DNA of 64,000 bases from Chitinophagales bacterium (GCA_041392475.1 JAWKLZ010000003.1:951501-1015500), one strand, 5' to 3'. Numbered from the stretch's first letter, positions 51,597-61,852 are shown. Notes: a model not told the origin generated them from the letters alone. Translations and numbers: made by a program.

Positions 51597-54500
51597 CTAT
51601 AAACTCACTACCCCCAATTCCCCTCTTTTTTGATAAGCTTCAATCCCCAAAACCGCCAATTCCATCCCCCTCAAAGTCGTCACCACAGCCACCCTCGCAT
51701 CAAACGCCTTTCTACGCAACCGAACTGCTGCTTCCGATTCTCCATCAAAAGGCAATTGCAACAACAAAGCAAGCTCCCCATTTTCCAACAAATCAAAAGC
51801 CACCTGCAAATCTCCATCAAAAACCTCAAAACCCAATTCCTTCAATTTTTCCACGATTGGAGCAGCCGCAAGCCGTTTATGCACAGGCACATCCACAAAC
51901 ACCTTCCCCTCAATCGGCAAACGAGTATAAGCCGCCAATTGTGCCTTATAAAACGCCAAACCCAAATCTGCATCCGTTCCCATCACCTCACCCGTCGACT
52001 TCATTTCAGGACTCAAAGCAATGTCCACCCCCGCAAATTTATTGAAGGGAAACACCACCTCCTTAACCGCCCAACGCCCATTTGAGCCATCTTCACCAAT
52101 CTCCAAATTCATTACTTTTTTACCCAAAACCACCTCCGTAGCCAATTTCCCCCACGGAATACCCGTCGCCTTGCTCACAAAAGGCACCGTCCTTGAAGCC
52201 CTCGGATTTACCTCAATAATGTACAATTCCTCGTCTTTCACCGCAAACTGTATGTTCATCAAACCAATGATTTGCAGACTTTTGGCAAGCTGTTTGGTCG
52301 CCACTTCAATTTGCGAACGCATCTCCTCAGAAATCGAATAAGTTGGCAAAACACAAGCCGAATCACCCGAATGAATCCCCGTAGGTTCAACATGCTCCAT
52401 AATCGCTGCAATCACACAATCCGAGCCATCGCCCAGAGCATCCACATCAATCTCCACTGCATCCTCCAAAAACGATTCCACCAAAATAGGATAGCTCGCA
52501 TCCTGCTGCTGAATGTATTTTTCGAGAGCTTCGTCATTGTAAATCACCTTCATCCTTGCGCCCCCCAACACATGCGATGGGCGCACAATCACAGGATAAC
52601 CCAATTTCACCACCGCCTCTTTCATTTCCTCAAAAGAATAGGCAATCCCATTGAGCGGTTGCCTGATTTGCAGTTCACGACACAAAGCCTGAAACGCATC
52701 TCGGTCTTCCGCCTGGTGAATACTTTTCGGACTTGTCCCCAACACATTCGCCCCCGAAGCCGCCAATCTTGCAGCCAAGTTCAGCGGAGTTTGCCCCCCA
52801 AATTGCAGGATAATCCCCTCAGGTTGTTCCTTTTCATAGATGTTCAGCACATCCTCAAATGTAATCGGTTCAAAGTACAATTTGTCCGACACATCAAAAT
52901 CCGTTGACACCGTTTCGGGATTGGAATTGACCATAATCACCTCATAACCCGCTGCCCTCGATGCCATTGCAGCATGAACACAACAGTAGTCAAACTCGAT
53001 TCCCTGCCCAATTCGATTTGGACCACTTCCAATGACCATTACCTTTTTCTTGTCCGTCACCACCGATTCATCTTCGTCTTCGTAGGTCGAATAGTAGTAA
53101 GGCGTATAGGCTTCAAATTCTCCTGCACAAGTATCGACCAATTTGTAAGTCGGCAGAATACCCAATTCTTTTCGCAAACTCCTAATTTCATCTTCCGTTG
53201 TCTTCAAAAGATTCGCAATTTGAAGGTCAGAAAAACCGAGTTGTTTGAGTTCTCGAAGTGTGTAATCCACCCCCAGCCCCTCCCAAGAGGGGAGCTTTAC
53301 GCCATTCTCACGAATGGACTTTATTTTTAAATTCTCCTTAACTATTGTGTCATATCCTATCTCTAATACCCCTCCTTCACTTTCATCAAAGATGAAAGAT
53401 TGAGAAAGTCCCCCTCTTTCGGAGGGGATAGGGGAGGTCAACTGCCTCACCTGATACAAAAACCACCTATCAATTCTCGTCCAATCGTACACTTCCTCCA
53501 AACTCACTCCAAACTCAAAAGCCTTAAAAACATACCACAACCGTTCCGCATTCGGACGCTTCAATTTATCCTTCAAAACCTCCAAAAATTCACTTTCCGA
53601 AAACTCGCTGACATCCGAAGGATTCGGCGACGTTTTCACCTCAAACTCCATCGACCGCATCCCCTTCTGCAAAGCCTCCTTAAAAGTTCGTCCAATCGCC
53701 ATAATTTCACCCACCGCCTTCATTGCAGTACCCAAAGTCGTATCCGCTTCAGGAAATTTATCAAAATTGAAGCGAGGAATTTTGACCACACAATAATCAA
53801 TCGAAGGCTCAAAACAAGCGTTTTTTCGGGTAATATCGTTTTCCAGTTCATCCAAAGTATAACCCACCGCTAATTTTGCAGCAAACTTGGCAATTGGATA
53901 ACCCGTTGCCTTTGAAGCCAATGCCGAACTTCTCGACACACGAGGATTCACTTCAATGACAATCATTCGCCCATTTTCAGGATTCACCGCAAATTGCACA
54001 TTGCAGCCACCTGTCTCTACTCCAATCGCACGAATGATTTCTATTGAAGCTGTCCGCATTTTCTGAAACTCCCGATTCGTCAAAGTTTGAGCAGGCGCAA
54101 CTGTAATCGAGTCGCCTGTATGCACGCCCATTGGGTCCACATTTTCCATCGAACAAACAATAATTACATTGTCCTTTCTGTCCCGAATCACCTCCATTTC
54201 GTACTCCTTCCAGCCCAAAAGCGATTCTTCAATCAATACCTCTGTGGTCAAACTATCCGTCAAACCTTGTGTAGCTATTTTGGTGAATTGCTGCTGATTA
54301 TAGGCAATTCCGCCACCCGTTCCACCAAGCGTATAAGAAGGGCGAATCACACAGGGAAAACCCAATTTAGCCACCGCTTTTTGGGCTTCTGCACTCGTCT
54401 TGACCGTAAAAGACTTAGCGACCTCCAAACCAATACTTTGAGCGATTACCTTAAACGTTTCCCGACTTTCGGCACGTTCAATCACTTCAACGGATGCGCC

Positions 54501-54845
54501 AATCAACTCCACATCAAAACGCTCCAAAATGCCTTGTTCCGACAATTCGGTCGCCAAGTTCAATGCCGTTTGCCCACCCAAAGTTGCCAACAACGCATCG
54601 GGGCGTTCTTTGTCAATGATGCTCGTCAAAACTTCCACATCCAAAGGTTCGATGTAAATATGGTCGGCAGTTGCGGGGTCGGTCATGATGGTCGCAGGAT
54701 TGGAATTCACCAAAACAATTTCATACCCTTCTTCCTTCAATGCACGACAGGCTTGTGTGCCAGAATAATCGAATTCGCAGGCTTGTCCGATGACAATGGG
54801 ACCTGCACCAATAATTAGGATTTTATGTAAGTCGGTTCGTTTCAT
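51597..54845 (-). CDS. carB: Carbamoyl phosphate synthase large subunit, with palindromic insert
   Basis: CarB makes carbamoyl phosphate from bicarbonate, ammonia (from CarA) and 2 ATP, for arginine and pyrimidines. ATG 54845 ([20 protein letters not shown]) gives 1082 residues; an upstream in-frame ATG at 55019 adds a non-conserved leader. Both synthetase halves are complete (first: [36 protein letters not shown]; second: [35 protein letters not shown]), and an MGS-like domain closes the protein. Residues about 469-526 form an extra segment ([13 protein letters not shown] ... LPSWEGLGV) coded by palindromic elements in the linker between [11 protein letters not shown] and [10 protein letters not shown]. 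The allosteric domain ends shortly after [15 protein letters not shown]. The gene follows carA by 184 nt. Confidence 0.95.
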   Translation of the reverse strand: MKRTDLHKILIIGAGPIVIGQACEFDYSGTQACRALKEEGYEIVLVNSNPATIMTDPATADHIYIEPLDVEVLTSIIDKERPDALLATLGGQTALNLATELSEQGILERFDVELIGASVEVIERAESRETFKVIAQSIGLEVAKSFTVKTSAEAQKAVAKLGFPCVIRPSYTLGGTGGGIAYNQQQFTKIATQGLTDSLTTEVLIEESLLGWKEYEMEVIRDRKDNVIIVCSMENVDPMGVHTGDSITVAPAQTLTNREFQKMRTASIEIIRAIGVETGGCNVQFAVNPENGRMIVIEVNPRVSRSSALASKATGYPIAKFAAKLAVGYTLDELENDITRKNACFEPSIDYCVVKIPRFNFDKFPEADTTLGTAMKAVGEIMAIGRTFKEALQKGMRSMEFEVKTSPNPSDVSEFSESEFLEVLKDKLKRPNAERLWYVFKAFEFGVSLEEVYDWTRIDRWFLYQVRQLTSPIPSERGGLSQSFIFDESEGGVLEIGYDTIVKENLKIKSIRENGVKLPSWEGLGVDYTLRELKQLGFSDLQIANLLKTTEDEIRSLRKELGILPTYKLVDTCAGEFEAYTPYYYSTYEDEDESVVTDKKKVMVIGSGPNRIGQGIEFDYCCVHAAMASRAAGYEVIMVNSNPETVSTDFDVSDKLYFEPITFEDVLNIYEKEQPEGIILQFGGQTPLNLAARLAASGANVLGTSPKSIHQAEDRDAFQALCRELQIRQPLNGIAYSFEEMKEAVVKLGYPVIVRPSHVLGGARMKVIYNDEALEKYIQQQDASYPILVESFLEDAVEIDVDALGDGSDCVIAAIMEHVEPTGIHSGDSACVLPTYSISEEMRSQIEVATKQLAKSLQIIGLMNIQFAVKDEELYIIEVNPRASRTVPFVSKATGIPWGKLATEVVLGKKVMNLEIGEDGSNGRWAVKEVVFPFNKFAGVDIALSPEMKSTGEVMGTDADLGLAFYKAQLAAYTRLPIEGKVFVDVPVHKRLAAAPIVEKLKELGFEVFDGDLQVAFDLLENGELALLLQLPFDGESEAAVRLRRKAFDARVAVVTTLRGMELAVLGIEAYQKRGELGVVSL
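53266..53440. repeat. Palindromic elements inserted in frame in carB
   Basis: Two GC-rich palindromes, CCCCTCCCAAGAGGGG near 53277-53292 and CCCCCTCTTTCGGAGGGG near 53410-53427, bracket an AT-rich piece that itself has a CTTTCATC-AAA-GATGAAAG hairpin near 53380-53398. The whole adds about 58 codons to carB without breaking the frame, at a surface linker of the enzyme. Confidence 0.7.
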
Positions 54846-54871
54846 GGAGATATTATGATTGTTGAATAAAC

Positions 54872-54910
54872 GAAACTTTGGCAACGGTTGAAAACCTTGC
54901 CAACAGTTGA
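54872..54910. repeat. TTTGGCAAC family, half copy upstream of carB
   Basis: GAAACTTTGGCAACGGTTGA followed by AAACCTTGCCAACAGTTGA: the left half of the element that is complete at 58386, 60772 and 61914. It lies in the carA-carB gap. Confidence 0.75.
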
Positions 54911-55029
54911 GTGGATGTATAGCCTTGAACAATAATGGATTACGAAAAGGAATCTCAATTGGTGTTGGTATTTCGTGTTCAGTGCTGAAAATTCCTTTAA
55001 GTAGCAGATTCCTGTTCAAAGCGGTATAA

Positions 55030-56163
55030 TTATACCAAAACCATCATTTCCTTCTTCAAATATTTCCCTTTCTGCTTTTGGTTTGTCTTAAATGCTTCCA
55101 TCATCCCCACAAATTCCTCAAACAAATAACGAGAATCCAAAGGACCAGGAGCCGATTCAGGATGGTACTGAACCGAAAAAGCAGGATATTCTGTATGTCG
55201 AATTCCTGCTATTGTGTTGTCTAATAAGTTGATGTGCGTAATTACCACTTTTTCCTCATTGAAGGAATTGGGTGCAATCACATAATTGTGGTTTTGTGAG
55301 GTGATTTCCACTGCTTGCGTTTGCAGGTTTTTGATGGGGTGATTGATGCCGTGATGCCCAAATTTGAGTTTTTCGATTTTTGCACCCAAAGCCAAACCCA
55401 AAATTTGATGCCCCAAACAAATCCCAAAAATCGGCAGTTTACCCACCAATTGCTTCACTGTTTTAGCCAGATGGGTCAAATTTCTGGGGTCACCAGGACC
55501 ATTTGATAACAAGACACCATCAAAGTTTTGCAGTAAAATTTCGTGTGCCGCCACATCATAAGGAAAAACGGTATAACTGCAACCAAAATCTGCCAAAATT
55601 CGCAAGATATTTTGTTTCACCCCACCGTCAATAACCGCCACCTTCAAGGCTTTCTTTTGAAGCGAAATGTGTTGGTAAACAGTTGCAGAACTCACCTCTG
55701 CCACCAAATCCGACACCAAATTTGCCGCATCCAAGTCTGCTATCAATTCTTCAACAGGCAAATTGGAGGTCGTCAGAATAGCTTTTGCAGCTCCAAATTG
55801 ACGCAAGTATTTGGTAATTGCCCTTGTATCAAATCCTTCAACACCCATGATATTGTGCGTTTCAAGATACTGCTTCAAGGTTTGAGTACTTCGCCAATTG
55901 GAGGGAAAATCAATATACTCTTTGACCAACAAAGCCTTGACATGAATCTCTTTGGATTCCACATCTTCCTCGTTGATGCCATAATTCCCTATCATCGGAT
56001 AGGTCATCACTACCATTTGCCCACGATAGGAAGGGTCGGTCAACACCTCTTGATAGCCGACCATTGCCGTATTGAAGACTACTTCAGCAGTGCAGCTTTC
56101 GCCTTTTGCAAATACCTTTCCGTAGAAAATTTTGCCGTCAGGAAATATTAATCTTGCTGTCAT
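55030..56163 (-). CDS. carA: Carbamoyl phosphate synthase small subunit
   Basis: CarA hydrolyses glutamine and channels ammonia to CarB. ATG 56163 ([20 protein letters not shown]) gives 377 residues, the usual length; the in-frame ATG at 56205 adds 14 residues unlike the family. The N-terminal CPSase small-chain domain ([40 protein letters not shown]) is followed by the amidotransferase domain with [12 protein letters not shown], Cys249 in [16 protein letters not shown], and the His-Glu pair in [11 protein letters not shown]. carB follows in the same direction. Confidence 0.96.
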   Translation of the reverse strand: MTARLIFPDGKIFYGKVFAKGESCTAEVVFNTAMVGYQEVLTDPSYRGQMVVMTYPMIGNYGINEEDVESKEIHVKALLVKEYIDFPSNWRSTQTLKQYLETHNIMGVEGFDTRAITKYLRQFGAAKAILTTSNLPVEELIADLDAANLVSDLVAEVSSATVYQHISLQKKALKVAVIDGGVKQNILRILADFGCSYTVFPYDVAAHEILLQNFDGVLLSNGPGDPRNLTHLAKTVKQLVGKLPIFGICLGHQILGLALGAKIEKLKFGHHGINHPIKNLQTQAVEITSQNHNYVIAPNSFNEEKVVITHINLLDNTIAGIRHTEYPAFSVQYHPESAPGPLDSRYLFEEFVGMMEAFKTNQKQKGKYLKKEMMVLV

Positions 56164-56214
56164 TATATGTTGTTTTTGTGTTGATAATTGTTTTTGGGTG
56201 TTCAAGTATTTTGT

Positions 56215-56379
56215 AAAAAAACTCTGCGTCTCCGTGTCTCTGCGTTCAACTTCTAAGTCCAGTAAGCCAAAATCTTCAGTGGTTCATCACCATTCCAACC
56301 GTTGTCAAAGTTTGCAACTGTTGACAAGGTTTCCTCTACCGCAAAAAAACTCTGCGTCTCCGTGCCTCTGTGTTCAATT
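56215..56379. repeat. Two CTCYGYG elements around a degenerate TTTGGCAAC element
   Basis: AAAAAACTCTGCGTCTCCG at 56215-56250 and again at 56343-56379 (both end GCGTTCAA or GTGTTCAA), with a diverged TTTGGCAAC-type half element at 56296-56333 (CAACCGTTGTCAAAG, CAACTGTTGACAAGG). Together they fill most of the 238-bp argE-carA gap. Confidence 0.75.
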
Positions 56380-56401
56380 TCCGTCAGCCGTCCACCGTCT
56401 A

Positions 56402-57508
56402 TCATCCACCGTCCATCGTCTCCAAAAGCTCTATATAAATATCAATTCCTGCCTCAATCTCCTCCAAATAAATAAACTCATTCGCCGTATGCGACCTTGC
56501 AGATTTACCAGGCCCAATTTTGATACTTTTGAAGGGCATCAAAGCTTGGTCAGAAAGGGTAGGAGAACCAAAATGACTCAATCCCATTTTTTTACCCGCC
56601 TTCACAATCGGATGTGTCAAAGAAATGCCCGATGAATTGAGCCGCAAAGAACGAGCTGTTACCTTGCTCTCCAAGACCTCACTCAACATCCCCAAAACCA
56701 CTGCATTGCTGTAAAATTCATTGGTGCGAACATCCACGACAAAAGAACATTGGTCAGGAACGACATTGTGCTGATAGCCCGCATTGATTTGAGTAACAGA
56801 CAATTTGACTACGCCCAACAAGTTCGATTTTTTAGGAAATTCAAAATTTTGGATGCGCTCAATATCTTGCATTGCTTTGTAAATCGCATTCACCCCTTCC
56901 TCCCTTGCCGCATGACCTGCAATGCCCTCCGCCATACAATCCAAGACCATCAACCCTTTTTCGGCAACCGCCATTTGCATCTGCGTAGGTTCGCCCACAA
57001 TCGCCAAGTCAATTTTTCCCAAATCCTCAATGATGCTCGCCACGCCATTGCTGCCCGAAATTTCCTCCTCCGCCGATGCCGCAAAAACCAAATTGAAGGG
57101 AAGCTCGGCTTTGCCATTGAAGTGCAGAAAAGTTGCCAACAAACTCACCAAAGCACCGCCCGCATCATTGCTGCCCAAACCATACAGTTTTCCATCAGCT
57201 ATTTTTGCCTCAAAAGGGTCTAAAGTCCATGCTTTCACAGGTTTGACTGTATCCAAATGTGAGTTCAACAAAATCGTGTATTTCCCTACTTCAAAACCAT
57301 CATTCCGCACCCAAACATTGTTGCCTTTTCGGTTGATTTTCAGACCTCTCTCAGATAGAAAAGCCTCCATTAAATTGGCAACCTCGTTTTCTTCTCGGCT
57401 AAAAGAAGGTGTCGAAATCAATTGCTGCAATAGGTCTATGACCTCCTGTTTCAATTTTGGAGAAGTTGTGTTTGTTGCTGCAATTGTTGGGTATGTTGTG
57501 GTGTTCAT
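56402..57508 (-). CDS. argE: M20 family deacylase, acetylornithine/succinylornithine deacylase type
   Basis: A 368-residue zinc aminoacylase of the ArgE/DapE family. Metal ligands lie in LNSHLDTVKP, GLGSNDAGGALVSLLATFLH and AASAEEEISGSNG, with AIVGEPTQMQMAVAEKGLMV and a C-terminal RSHTANEFIYLEEIEAGIDI His site. In this cluster it should remove the N-acyl group from N-acylcitrulline or N-acylornithine. With the transcarbamylase acting before it, N-succinyl- or N-acetylcitrulline is the likely substrate. It starts 48 nt after argB's stop in the same direction. Confidence 0.9.
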   Translation of the reverse strand: MNTTTYPTIAATNTTSPKLKQEVIDLLQQLISTPSFSREENEVANLMEAFLSERGLKINRKGNNVWVRNDGFEVGKYTILLNSHLDTVKPVKAWTLDPFEAKIADGKLYGLGSNDAGGALVSLLATFLHFNGKAELPFNLVFAASAEEEISGSNGVASIIEDLGKIDLAIVGEPTQMQMAVAEKGLMVLDCMAEGIAGHAAREEGVNAIYKAMQDIERIQNFEFPKKSNLLGVVKLSVTQINAGYQHNVVPDQCSFVVDVRTNEFYSNAVVLGMLSEVLESKVTARSLRLNSSGISLTHPIVKAGKKMGLSHFGSPTLSDQALMPFKSIKIGPGKSARSHTANEFIYLEEIEAGIDIYIELLETMDGG

Positions 57509-57556
57509 TTTTGTATTTTGATTTTAAGCCTGTTCAAGACATGAGACTTGAACGTG

Positions 57557-58366
57557 TTAATTATTTTGCATTTGATTCTTGTATTTGAATTTCCCCAAAA
57601 CCAATTCCGTCCCCTTCAAATCCCCTTCATCAAACCCCTCCGCTGAACAAATCACCACCTTCGCCACTCCTTCCTTCAATGCCTCAAAACCAGTCGTCAA
57701 TTTCGGAACCATCCCATCCTTCACAATTCCATCTGCTTGATATGCCTCAAAATCTTCAACCGATAGCTTTGGAACAAAAGAAGCATCATCTTCCACATCC
57801 AACAACACCCCATTTTTTTCAAAGCAATAAATCAAACGCACCTCATAAGAATCCGCCATTGCTTTCGCCAAACTCGCTGCAACGGTGTCCGCATTCGTAT
57901 TGAGTAATTGCCCATTTTGGTCGTGCGTCAAAGGCGCAACAATTGGGCTGATGTTCAGCTTCAATAAGTTGTTCAATTGCAGACTATTCACTCCAATGAC
58001 ATCGCCCACAAACCCATAGTCAATCGTTTTCACAGGTCTTTTCACCGCCTGAATCAAATTCAAATCCGCACCCGTCAAGCCCAAAGCATTGCAGTTCATT
58101 CCCTGCAATTTGGCAACTATACCTTTATTCACCCCTGCAAAAACCATTGTCACTACCTCCAACATTTCGGCACTTGTAATCCGACGACCACCCACCATCT
58201 GGGTTTCAATCCCCAGCTTTTCGGCAATGTCCGTTGCAGAACGTCCACCTCCATGCACCAAGATTTTCAAACCTTCGATTGCTGCAAATTTTTGAAGGAA
58301 AGCACCCAATTTTGAAGGATTGTTGATGATATTGCCACCGATTTTAAGAATGTTTAGTTGTTGCAT
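57557..58366 (-). CDS. argB: N-acylglutamate kinase (acetylglutamate kinase)
   Basis: ArgB phosphorylates the gamma-carboxyl of N-acylglutamate. ATG 58366 (MQQLNILKIGGNIINNPSKL) gives 269 residues; the in-frame ATG at 58444 lies within an intergenic repeat and is rejected. KIGGNI at 7-12 is the ATP lysine motif, LVHGGGRSATDIAEKLGI binds the substrate, RRITSAEMLEVVTMVFAGVN follows, and LNTNADTVAASLAKAM is the C-terminal nucleotide site. It is a little shorter than E. coli-like enzymes with no N-terminal arginine-sensing helix, so feedback inhibition by arginine is not expected from sequence. In this cluster the acyl group may be succinyl. Confidence 0.95.
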   Translation of the reverse strand: MQQLNILKIGGNIINNPSKLGAFLQKFAAIEGLKILVHGGGRSATDIAEKLGIETQMVGGRRITSAEMLEVVTMVFAGVNKGIVAKLQGMNCNALGLTGADLNLIQAVKRPVKTIDYGFVGDVIGVNSLQLNNLLKLNISPIVAPLTHDQNGQLLNTNADTVAASLAKAMADSYEVRLIYCFEKNGVLLDVEDDASFVPKLSVEDFEAYQADGIVKDGMVPKLTTGFEALKEGVAKVVICSAEGFDEGDLKGTELVLGKFKYKNQMQNN

Positions 58367-58385
58367 TTTTGGTTTGTTTTTGTAG

Positions 58386-58481
58386 CAAAACTTTGGCAAC
58401 GGTTTCAACCTTGCCAACAGTTGAGCGATTACTGTTCCGTTCAACTGTTGCCAAAATTGAAAATTGTTGGCAAAGTTTCAC
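58386..58481. repeat. TTTGGCAAC family, complete copy (argF'-argB gap)
   Basis: A 96-bp element with ends CAAAACTTTGGCAACGG and GTTGGCAAAGTTTCAC, which are near inverted repeats. Inside it are CTTGCCAACAGTTGA and TCAACTGTTGCCAAAA, themselves inverted. It lies in the 163-bp gap between two arg genes. Confidence 0.85.
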
Positions 58482-58529
58482 TTGATAGAGTTCCTTTTCA
58501 TCTAGAAGTTCTTGTTCAAACCCCAATTC

Positions 58530-59480
58530 TCAAAACATCCCCTCCAGCATGGTCTTCAACACCGTCTGCGCCGACACCACCCGATTTTTCGCCTGCGCCA
58601 AAACCAGCGAATTGGCACTGTCAATCACCGCATCCGCCACCACCACATTCCTACGAACAGGCAGACAGTGCATGAATTTTCCATTGTTGGTCAAAGCCAT
58701 TTTATCAGCCGTCACCGTCCAATCCAATTCTCGATGCAGAATCTTGCCATAATCCGAATAAGACGACCAGTTTTTGGCATACACAAAGTCCGCACCTTCA
58801 AAGACCTTCGCTTGGTCATACTCCACTTTCACCCCCTCCGAAAATTCATTTGCCAACTCATAGCCATGCGGATGCGTAATCGTCAAATCCACATCTGCGA
58901 CTTTCATCCATTCCGTAAAAGAATTGGCAACGGCTTGTGGCAAGGCTCTTGGATGTGGAGCCCAAGTCAAAACCACCTTGGGTTTGGCGGTCGTTTTGTG
59001 TTCTTCAATGGTGATTAAATCTGCAAAAGATTGCAGTGGGTGACGAGTTGCAGACTCCAAACTCACAATCGGCACACCTGCATATTTCTGAAACTGTGAT
59101 TGCACAAAATCTTGGTAATCCTTCGTTTTGTCTTCAAAAGTCGCAAAAGAACGAATCCCGATAATGTCGCAATATCCTCCAATCACTGCTGCTGCATCTT
59201 TGATGTGTTCTGCCTTGTCACCGTCCATAATCACCCCATCCTCCGTCTCGATTTTCCAAGCATCTTCGTTGATATTCAAAACAATGGCATTCAATCCCAA
59301 ATTCTGCGCTGCCTTTTGGGTACTCAATCGGGTTCGCAAACTGGAGTTGAAAAATATCAAACCGAGTGTGCGCCCAAATCCCAAATTGGTGTCAGCAAAA
59401 GGGCTTCGCTTGACTTCAAAGGCCGTTTGAAGTAAGTTTTGAAGGTTGGGAACGTCTTTTATTGAAGTGAAATGGTTCAT
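58530..59480 (-). CDS. argF': N-succinyl-/N-acetylornithine carbamoyltransferase (ArgF')
   Basis: This transcarbamylase moves the carbamoyl group to an N-acylated ornithine, not to free ornithine. The 316 residues have the carbamoyl phosphate motif NSSLRTRLSTQKA (45-57), the ESATRHPLQSFADLITIEEH block, TWAPHPRALPQAVANSF, and FMHCLPVRRNVVVAD. Residue 90, which in this family separates succinylornithine enzymes (Pro, as in Bacteroides fragilis) from acetylornithine enzymes (Glu, as in Xanthomonas), is Ala here (MDGDKAEH, 85-92). A small residue there favours the succinyl form from what is known of the family. The gene lies between argD and argB, both in the same direction. Confidence 0.93.
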   Translation of the reverse strand: MNHFTSIKDVPNLQNLLQTAFEVKRSPFADTNLGFGRTLGLIFFNSSLRTRLSTQKAAQNLGLNAIVLNINEDAWKIETEDGVIMDGDKAEHIKDAAAVIGGYCDIIGIRSFATFEDKTKDYQDFVQSQFQKYAGVPIVSLESATRHPLQSFADLITIEEHKTTAKPKVVLTWAPHPRALPQAVANSFTEWMKVADVDLTITHPHGYELANEFSEGVKVEYDQAKVFEGADFVYAKNWSSYSDYGKILHRELDWTVTADKMALTNNGKFMHCLPVRRNVVVADAVIDSANSLVLAQAKNRVVSAQTVLKTMLEGMF

Positions 59481-59574
59481 GGTTTTTATTGTTGATTTTG
59501 ATGCTTGATTGATGTTTTTTGATTCCTATAAGACTCCCGTAGTTTTGTAAACTACTGTAGTCAAAATCCAAGAG

Positions 59575-59610
59575 AAAAAACTCCGTGTCACTGTGTCTCT
59601 GTGTTCAATT
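59575..59610. repeat. CTCYGYG element overlapping the argD stop
   Basis: AAAAAACTCCGTGTCACTG then TGTCTCTGTGTTCAATT. The argD stop codon (59607-59605) is read from the GTTCAA end of this repeat, so the element forms the gene's 3' border. Confidence 0.75.
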
Positions 59611-60747
59611 CACGAAAGAAGTTTCCAAGACTTTCGATAGAATCCCCACAAAAATATCTGCCACTCGCTCCGTAATGGTCAAAGGCGGCAACAAACGAAT
59701 CACATTTGGATTGGAGGCAGAACCTGTAAACAACTTTTCCTCAAATAACAATTGCTTACGCAAATCGCCAACAGGATAATCGAACTCCAAACCAATCATC
59801 AAACCTCTTCCTCTCACCTCTTTTATTCCTTCAATTTCCTTCAATTGCACCATCAAATATTCCCCAGTTTTTGCCGCATTTTCCACCAAATTTTCCTGCT
59901 TCAACACATCTAAAACTGCAATCCCTGCGGCACAAGCCAAGTGATTGCCGCCAAAAGTAGTGCCGAGCAAACCATATTTGGCTTCAAATTTTGGGTGAAT
60001 CAAAACTCCTCCAATCGGAAAACCGTTGCCCATTCCCTTTGCAATCGTTATCAAATCAGGCTGAATGTCAGCATATTGATACGCAAAGAATTTGCCGCTT
60101 CGACCATAACCCGACTGAATTTCATCCAAAATCAAGACCACATCGTGCATTTTACAGAGGCGAGATAAGCCCACCAAAAAATCAAGTTTTGGGACTTGAA
60201 TCCCTCCAATTCCTTGAATCCCTTCAATAATCACCGCACACACATCGCCCTCCAACAGACTATCTGCAACAGTGTCCAAATTGCCCCATTCATGGAGTTC
60301 TGCTTCAAAGGTTTTGTTGATAGGAGCTTTGATTTTGGGGTTGTCGGTAATATTGACCGCCGCTGAAGTTCGCCCATGAAAGGCTTTTTCAAAGGCAATG
60401 ATTTTGGTTTTGCCTGTTTGAAAAGAAGCCAATTTTAAGGCATTTTCGTTGGCTTCTGCACCCGAATTGCAGAGAAACAAATCGTAGTCATTGCAGCCTG
60501 ATAGTTCGCCCAGTTTTTCTGCCAATTCTATTTGCAGCGGATTTTGTACTGAATTGGAGTAAAATCCCAATTTGGCGACTTGCTCCGAAATTTTTTGGAC
60601 ATAGTGTGGATGGCTGTGTCCTATCGAAATAACGGCATGACCACCATAAAAATCTAAGTATTGATTGCCTTCTTTGTCAAAGACATAGCAACCTTCTCCC
60701 TTGATGGGTTCGATGTCAAATAATGGATATACGTCGAAAAGATTCAT
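59605..60747 (-). CDS. argD: N-acylornithine aminotransferase
   Basis: ArgD transaminates N-acylglutamate semialdehyde with glutamate, using PLP. The 380-residue protein has the class III aminotransferase blocks: GHAVISIGHSHPHYVQKI, LFLCNSGAEANENALKLASF, FEKAFHGRTSAAVNITDNP, LILDEIQSGYGRSGKFFAYQ, and PLP Lys237 in TIAKGMGNGFPIGGVLI. Length is normal. The start at 60747 (MNLFDVYPLFDIEPIKGEG) agrees with relatives. Its stop codon lies inside a CTCYGYG repeat. Whether the acyl group is acetyl or succinyl cannot be read from this gene alone. Confidence 0.95.
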   Translation of the reverse strand: MNLFDVYPLFDIEPIKGEGCYVFDKEGNQYLDFYGGHAVISIGHSHPHYVQKISEQVAKLGFYSNSVQNPLQIELAEKLGELSGCNDYDLFLCNSGAEANENALKLASFQTGKTKIIAFEKAFHGRTSAAVNITDNPKIKAPINKTFEAELHEWGNLDTVADSLLEGDVCAVIIEGIQGIGGIQVPKLDFLVGLSRLCKMHDVVLILDEIQSGYGRSGKFFAYQYADIQPDLITIAKGMGNGFPIGGVLIHPKFEAKYGLLGTTFGGNHLACAAGIAVLDVLKQENLVENAAKTGEYLMVQLKEIEGIKEVRGRGLMIGLEFDYPVGDLRKQLLFEEKLFTGSASNPNVIRLLPPLTITERVADIFVGILSKVLETSFVN

Positions 60748-60771
60748 GTTTTCTTTTTTGATTTATTTTAG

Positions 60772-60862
60772 TGAAACTTTGGCAACGGTTGGAAACCTTG
60801 CCAACAGTTGAACGATGCTCACTCCAACTGTTGCCAAAATTGGAAATTGTTGGCAAAGTTTC
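60772..60862. repeat. TTTGGCAAC family, complete copy (argC-argD gap)
   Basis: A 91-bp copy with ends TGAAACTTTGGCAACGG and TTGTTGGCAAAGTTTCC, containing CTTGCCAACAGTTGAACG and CAACTGTTGCCAAAATTGG. It fills three quarters of the 124-bp gap and is nearly identical to the copy at 61914. Confidence 0.88.
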
Positions 60863-60871
60863 CGTTCCTGT

Positions 60872-61852
60872 TTAAAAAGCGACCGCCTTCAATCCCAATC
60901 CCGCCGTTTCCTCCAATCCAAACAGCAAGTTCATATTCTGAACAGCCTGACCAGATGCGCCCTTCAATAAGTTGTCAATCATGCTAATAATCAACAAAAT
61001 ACCGTTGTGCTTCTCCAAATACAAAATGCCCTTATTGGTATTCACCACCTGCTTCAAATGCGGATTCGATTCGCTTATCCACACAAAAGGATGGTCTGCA
61101 TAATATTTCTCAAAAAGTGCTTTCGCCTCCTCCAATGTTCCTTCAAATTCGGTGTAAACCGTTGCCATGATTCCCCTCGAAAAATTGCCACGAACGGGAA
61201 TAAAGTAGAGTTCTTGGTCAAAAGCGGATTGAAGTTGCTGCAAACTCTGTTTGATTTCTGCAATGTGTTGGTGTTGAAAGGCTTTGTAAACCGAGACGTT
61301 GTTGTTTCTCCAACTGAAATGCCCCGTTGCAGTTGGTTTTTGCCCCGCACCTGTTGAGCCTGTAATGGCTTGAATGTGAACCGAATTCTTCAATAATTGC
61401 TGTTTTGCCAAAGGCAACAATGCCAACTGAATTGCAGTTGCAAAACAGCCTGGATTTGCAACTTTTGAGTGTTGTTGAATTTGCTCTTTTTGAAGTTCTG
61501 GCAGTCCATAGATAAAGTCGTTGCCTTCTCTTTTGTGGCGAAAATCGCTGCTCAAATCAATAATCTTCAATTCTTTATTTGCTGCAATTGCAGTTTGATT
61601 AGCCTCCAAAAATTCTTTGGATTTTCCATGCCCTGAACACAAAAATAATGCGTCAATATTGAAGTCAACAGTGTTTGAAAAATTCAAATCAGTTTCACCC
61701 AATAGGTCATCGTGGACAGAATAGACTGCTTCGTTTGCATGGCTATTGCTGTGAATCCAAGTGATTTGTGCGTATGGATGCTGCAATAGCAAGCGCAATA
61801 ATTCTCCTGCTGTGTAACCTGCTCCCCCTACTATGCCTATTTTGATGTTCAT
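60872..61852 (-). CDS. argC: N-acyl-gamma-glutamyl-phosphate reductase
   Basis: ArgC reduces the acylglutamyl phosphate made by ArgB to the semialdehyde, with NADPH. The 326 residues have the NADP loop GIVGGAGYTAGELLRLLLQH at the N-terminus, the active-site Cys136 in VANPGCFATAIQLALLPL, and the catalytic His region SRGIMATVYTEF. It is shorter than E. coli ArgC by about 10 residues, within the normal range for the type found in Bacteroidota. It lies between argG and argD in the same direction, with repeats in both gaps. Confidence 0.96.
   Translation of the reverse strand: MNIKIGIVGGAGYTAGELLRLLLQHPYAQITWIHSNSHANEAVYSVHDDLLGETDLNFSNTVDFNIDALFLCSGHGKSKEFLEANQTAIAANKELKIIDLSSDFRHKREGNDFIYGLPELQKEQIQQHSKVANPGCFATAIQLALLPLAKQQLLKNSVHIQAITGSTGAGQKPTATGHFSWRNNNVSVYKAFQHQHIAEIKQSLQQLQSAFDQELYFIPVRGNFSRGIMATVYTEFEGTLEEAKALFEKYYADHPFVWISESNPHLKQVVNTNKGILYLEKHNGILLIISMIDNLLKGASGQAVQNMNLLFGLEETAGLGLKAVAF

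Noticed and set aside
54087..54818. A 243-codon plus-strand frame opposite carB
   Set aside because: Antisense shadow of a strongly conserved gene with no features of its own.
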